Below, one piece after another: positions 60,591-64,000 of a stretch of 64,000 nt of DNA. The notes beneath the pieces were generated by a model. The model was given only the letters and a program-made list of their open reading frames with translations, did no database searches and was not told where the DNA came from. The stretch is from positions 6,255,151 through 6,319,150 of the forward strand of contig JABAKD010000017.1 in the NCBI GenBank assembly GCA_012845835.1, given 5' to 3'. Numbering within the stretch: the stretch's first letter is position 1; the number at the start of each line of letters is the position of its first letter. The DNA comes from Undaria pinnatifida (taxonomy: Eukaryota; Sar; Phaeophyceae; Laminariales; Alariaceae). Made by a program: the position numbers and the translations under genes.

Positions 60591-60966
60591 ACTGGGTGCT
60601 TGTTGTAGCTCATATATTGCCCGTTCCGTTCCCATCTCACACGCGCTTAGGGAAGGGTACACGGCATGTTTCAGACGCTCTTCATGATAGATTTTATGTA
60701 GCCTACCCAGACACTGTGCTGGATACTCAGTAAGTTGTGGGTTGGCAGGCCGGGAAGGCGTTGCACTAACGCACACGTGATGGAAGGACACGATGGGCAA
60801 ACGTAGAATAAAAAATGGAAAAAGGGAATATAATGAAACTGAGCCGGGGGCACCTGTCAGTGACTTATTAGCAATGTCCAAGGGAGAAAATGTGTGTTGT
60901 CTCGACGTATGCCCAGGCCGTTACGCTCAACCACCTCGAAGCTTGCAGGACTAATTATATTCAATA

Positions 60967-61200
60967 AAGATGTACGTGCATACCGTGTACGCCGGTTTTA
61001 TCAACGATACTACTGCACACGCGCCGTGTAAATCGACACCATGTTCAAAATAACGGAGTATACCGACATACATGTGGATCGACGGAAAGATGTACGTGCA
61101 TACCGTGTACGCCGGTTTTATCAACGATACTACTGCACACGCGCCGTGATTAATCGACACCATGTTCAAATTTAACGGAGTATACGGCCATGTGGATCGA
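60967..61200 (-). repeat. 120-bp tandem duplication
   Basis: AAGATGTACGTGCATACCGT through ATGTGGATCGACGG is repeated at a 120-bp offset with only small differences. Confidence 0.9.
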
Positions 61201-61414
61201 CAGAATCGTTGCACACAGTGATGTTTCCAATGCCTGCCCTGGACTTGTTGATCCACAACTTAAATCTGAACAGACCCGACGTGTTGCAATTCTACATCGG
61301 CCGGAAAAAGTTCATATACGGTGCGTACCAGAGCGCGCGGACAGTTACAACGGCAGCTTGCGCTGCCGGGGTTGTAACGAAGACCACTGATAGGGATAGC
61401 TTACGCTATACCTA

Positions 61415-61570
61415 CGATGGGACCCGAAGGGTGCGACAGCTAGCGTTGGGCTGCGAAAGCAGCTGGGTTGAATCGACACACGACGTGTATGAAAATACGT
61501 GGAAGTGTGGTGAGCTTAAGCTTTATTTTTCCCAATCCGCCGGAGGATAAAAAAAACAAAAAAAAAACAT
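61415..61570 (+). repeat. Dispersed repeat family F, second copy
   Basis: GATGGGACCCGAAGGGTGCG, TTGGGCTGCGAAAGCAGC, AATACGTGGAAGTGTGGTG and CCGCCGGAGGATA followed by A-runs. The open frame through it is not conserved in the other copy. Confidence 0.55.
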
Positions 61571-61700
61571 GTTAAGAGTGTAGTCTAGGCACATAGCACG
61601 GAAAAATTTGCACCATGTTCCGTTTTTTATAAACTCCTCATTTGAGCAACTATAACGATCCACGCTCCGGACCCAGCCTACGGTGTACTAGGGGGATGCT

Positions 61701-62072
61701 ATGATGATGTTATGATGATGTTATGATGATGTTATGATGATGTTATGATGATGTTATGATGATGTTGTGATGATGTTACGATGGTGTTATGATGATGCTA
61801 TGATGATGTTATGATGATGTTATGATGGTGTCATGATGATAATATGATGATGTTATGATGATGATGTTACGATGACGTTATGATGATATAATGATTATGG
61901 TATCGTGATAGTATGGTGATGTTATGATGATGCTGTGATGATGTTACGATGATGTTATGCTGCTGTTATCATGATGTTATCATGATGTTATCATGATGTT
62001 ATCATGATGTTATCATGATGTTATTATCGGGTTATGGCAATGTTATGATGACGTTATTACGATGTTATGATA
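61701..62072 (+). repeat. 11-bp minisatellite, about 34 units
   Basis: The unit ATGATGATGTT begins uniformly and degrades downstream into variants such as ATCATGATGTT and ATTATGATGTT. Eleven is not a multiple of three, so it is not a coding repeat. Confidence 0.9.
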
Positions 62073-63902
62073 TATCCCCATTTTTTCCTCCCGTGTTTTG
62101 ACGACTACCAACACTGACTCTGTATCTCGCTGTCAAAATGCTTCACAGTGCAATATTTAGTCGCGGTGTGGGTTTCCGTTCAAATGCGGATTCACAACAA
62201 CGCACAAAATATGTATGACGAACAAGGGGGTCACTCGTGCCAGTGACCCTCAGCCACTTCATGAAAACGGCCCAAAAGGTGTATTTGGAATAGTGTGATA
62301 CTGATCTGAATGCTGGTCTGTAGGCCAAACGCAGCCCTCTCTACCGCAGCCTTCGTTCGAGGTGCACCAACCATTGATTTTGCCTTCTGGATATCCAACT
62401 TTTAACTCTATGCCCAGGCCGAAAAATTATTTTTAGAAGAGTAAAAAGCGCAACTCGGCGAACAATGCTATGTGGTCCTAGATATTAGAAAACGCGAAAA
62501 AGGAGTGAGATTCCGACGATTGTTTTGAGTTGAGGAGCACAGTCATTCCGACTAAAAACAAGTTAACAAACAAATAGTATACCCCAACACCTCTATCTTA
62601 GCACCAGGTCTAGTCCTCAATCAAATATTTTTCATGGGGTGAGACGAAAGGGCAACCCGACGACGACATCCATGGCCGAGATAGACATATAAATCAGGCA
62701 TATTCAAGAATGACATTCTGAAGAGTTTGGACTAGGGAGCCCCGCCATATATAAATAGCATGCACAAAGCGCTCCCTTCAAAGTAGCAAGCGTCTGCGGA
62801 TGAGACAACTTCGACACATGGGTAGCAGTCCATGTGAATCCCCGAAGGATACCTACTACGGCTAATCCTCTGACCTGGAGAGAACGCCCCTCCCGGTATA
62901 ATACATAGATTCGATGATCGGTGGCACAGTCAAATAATGACGCAGCATCATCCGGATTGTATAGGATAGACCCCAAGATTGAAACAAGCTCGGGTTCGAA
63001 ATATTAGAACCCGAATATCTTAAATAATGTATCGGAACCGACATCATTCGTTCGGACCTCCAATTTCAATCGGAGGGGAGAGAGAGAGGGCGCGAAGAAA
63101 TAGTTCCAGAACGCCCCACTTCCAAATCATTCATGCTTTCTACTTTTTATGACACGATTCTAGCTGCAACGATTGCTGCGCCACGCTAAGCAGTCACCCC
63201 CCCGGGGGCTTCGGTACATTGAGGTCACCACTCTCTCGATTCGTCGGCAGGAGACCTCATTCCAACCAACATTGACACCGGTTAACCTTAGGCAGACCTA
63301 CAGAACACATGGCTATAAAGTATTACGTATTATTGTTGGTACGCCGTAGATGCCGTACACTCCTATCAGGTAATATAGCACCAGGCATTTGAGTCTGTTT
63401 GCGGTGCGGCGTCTGACCCATTCCACGACACGGGTATCACCTTTCATCTCAAAAACATTCGCCGAATGACGGGGCTACTTACCCTATTATGAAAATCGTC
63501 TTAGTGTCATTTCTGCGTTCAATGTGATTAATCTTTTGTTTATACTCATGCCATGGGGTTTGTCGGCCGGGCTGCCCCTTTCAGTTCATACTTCGACACA
63601 GGTTTTTGTTGAGTTGCACCTGGAGCTACTCCAGCCAGGGGCTTCTGAAGAGAGCGTAGTTCAACTGACCGAAGCTACGGTAGGGGGGGGCACCCTCGGG
63701 GCCTTTCTGTTTCTGCAGCGGCCTGAGGTCGCTCGCGCGAGTGACCCGCCTGTCCCTGCCTGTGTTGTCTGGTTACCTGTATCCTTCTGTTATAATTCTG
63801 CGATGCGTATGAATCCGGAACGCAATGGTTAGCTGCGCTGCTCCAAGCGAAACATCGAAAATATTATCGGCATTGAGGTACAGTTAGTCACTCGTGCGAA
63901 TG

Positions 63903-64000
63903 GCGGCACGTGTTACGGTAGAGGTGCACCACTTTTTTCGGAGGTTTCCTCGAATTTGGAGCTTAAGACCTCTCCCACAAAAAAATATTTGAAGATAAGT
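63903..64000 (-). mobile_element. MITE-like element, family A, cut by window end
   Basis: CACGTGTTACGGTAGAGGTG followed by the typical GAGCTTAAGACC stretch; the rest lies beyond the window. Confidence 0.55.

Larger units (their letters stand above)
58296..64000. other. Region downstream of G5, no supported gene
   Basis: Holds the tRNA-like relic, the 120-bp duplication, a family F copy, the 11-bp minisatellite and MITE or family D fragments. From 58.4 to 59.8 kb I see nothing beyond unique sequence. Confidence 0.55.

Noticed and set aside
60438-60881. Minus-strand frame of 147 codons.
   Set aside because: It overlaps a tRNA-like or SINE-like sequence, has no recognisable domain and no paralogue here.
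61209-61550. Plus-strand frame of 113 codons.
   Set aside because: Half of it lies in repeat family F, and the other family F copy does not keep the frame.

Overview
This window looks like nuclear DNA from a eukaryote, most likely an alga or other protist; I cannot fix the lineage. The genes are split by canonical GT/AG introns. About 90% of the sequence is intron, dispersed short transposon-like repeats and low-complexity DNA. There are no bacterial-style operons, rRNA, convincing tRNA genes or CRISPR arrays.

The main content is one gene family present five times: G1 (minus, 662-5712), G2 (minus, 20116-25294), G3 (plus, 29439-34205), G4 (minus, 41676-45764) and a broken copy G5 (plus, 53725-58295). 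All copies share one architecture. Exon 1 encodes a signal peptide and short linker (41-42 codons, ends in phase 0). Exon 2 encodes a small Cys-rich module with the GSCGMD and CC motifs (25-27 codons, ends in phase 1). A proposed 9-nt microexon adds Asn-Pro-x. Exon 3 (about 300 codons) opens with a C-G-[DE]-P-H-M motif, recalling the GDPH start of von Willebrand factor type D-like domains, and ends with G-T-D-F-A-L-L. The four intact copies predict secreted proteins of about 369-372 residues. I do not recognise the function. G2/G4 and G3/G5 are the closest pairs. The 9-nt microexon was found by comparing intron 2 of all five copies; each has AG, then nine bases of the form A[CT]CC...AG, then GT, at an equivalent place.

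A second, weaker coding island at 51.2-52.5 kb (minus) holds an OTU-protease-like exon followed downstream by the C-terminal motifs of a Pif1-type helicase. This pairing suggests the remains of a Helitron-like transposon. The island contains several tandem duplications.

The rest is repeat-rich. An abundant MITE-like element of about 230-320 bp has inverted ends related to GACGCGTGCTACGATAGAGGT, and occurs more than 20 times in both orientations. At least five other dispersed families, a SINE-like family with an RNA polymerase III B-box-like sequence, G-rich tandem arrays (12.0-12.8 kb), an 11-bp minisatellite (61.7-62.1 kb) and other short tandem repeats fill the introns and intergenic space. 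The large intergenic stretches (5.7-20.1, 25.3-29.4, 34.2-41.7, 45.8-51.2 and 58.3-64 kb) hold no gene I can support.
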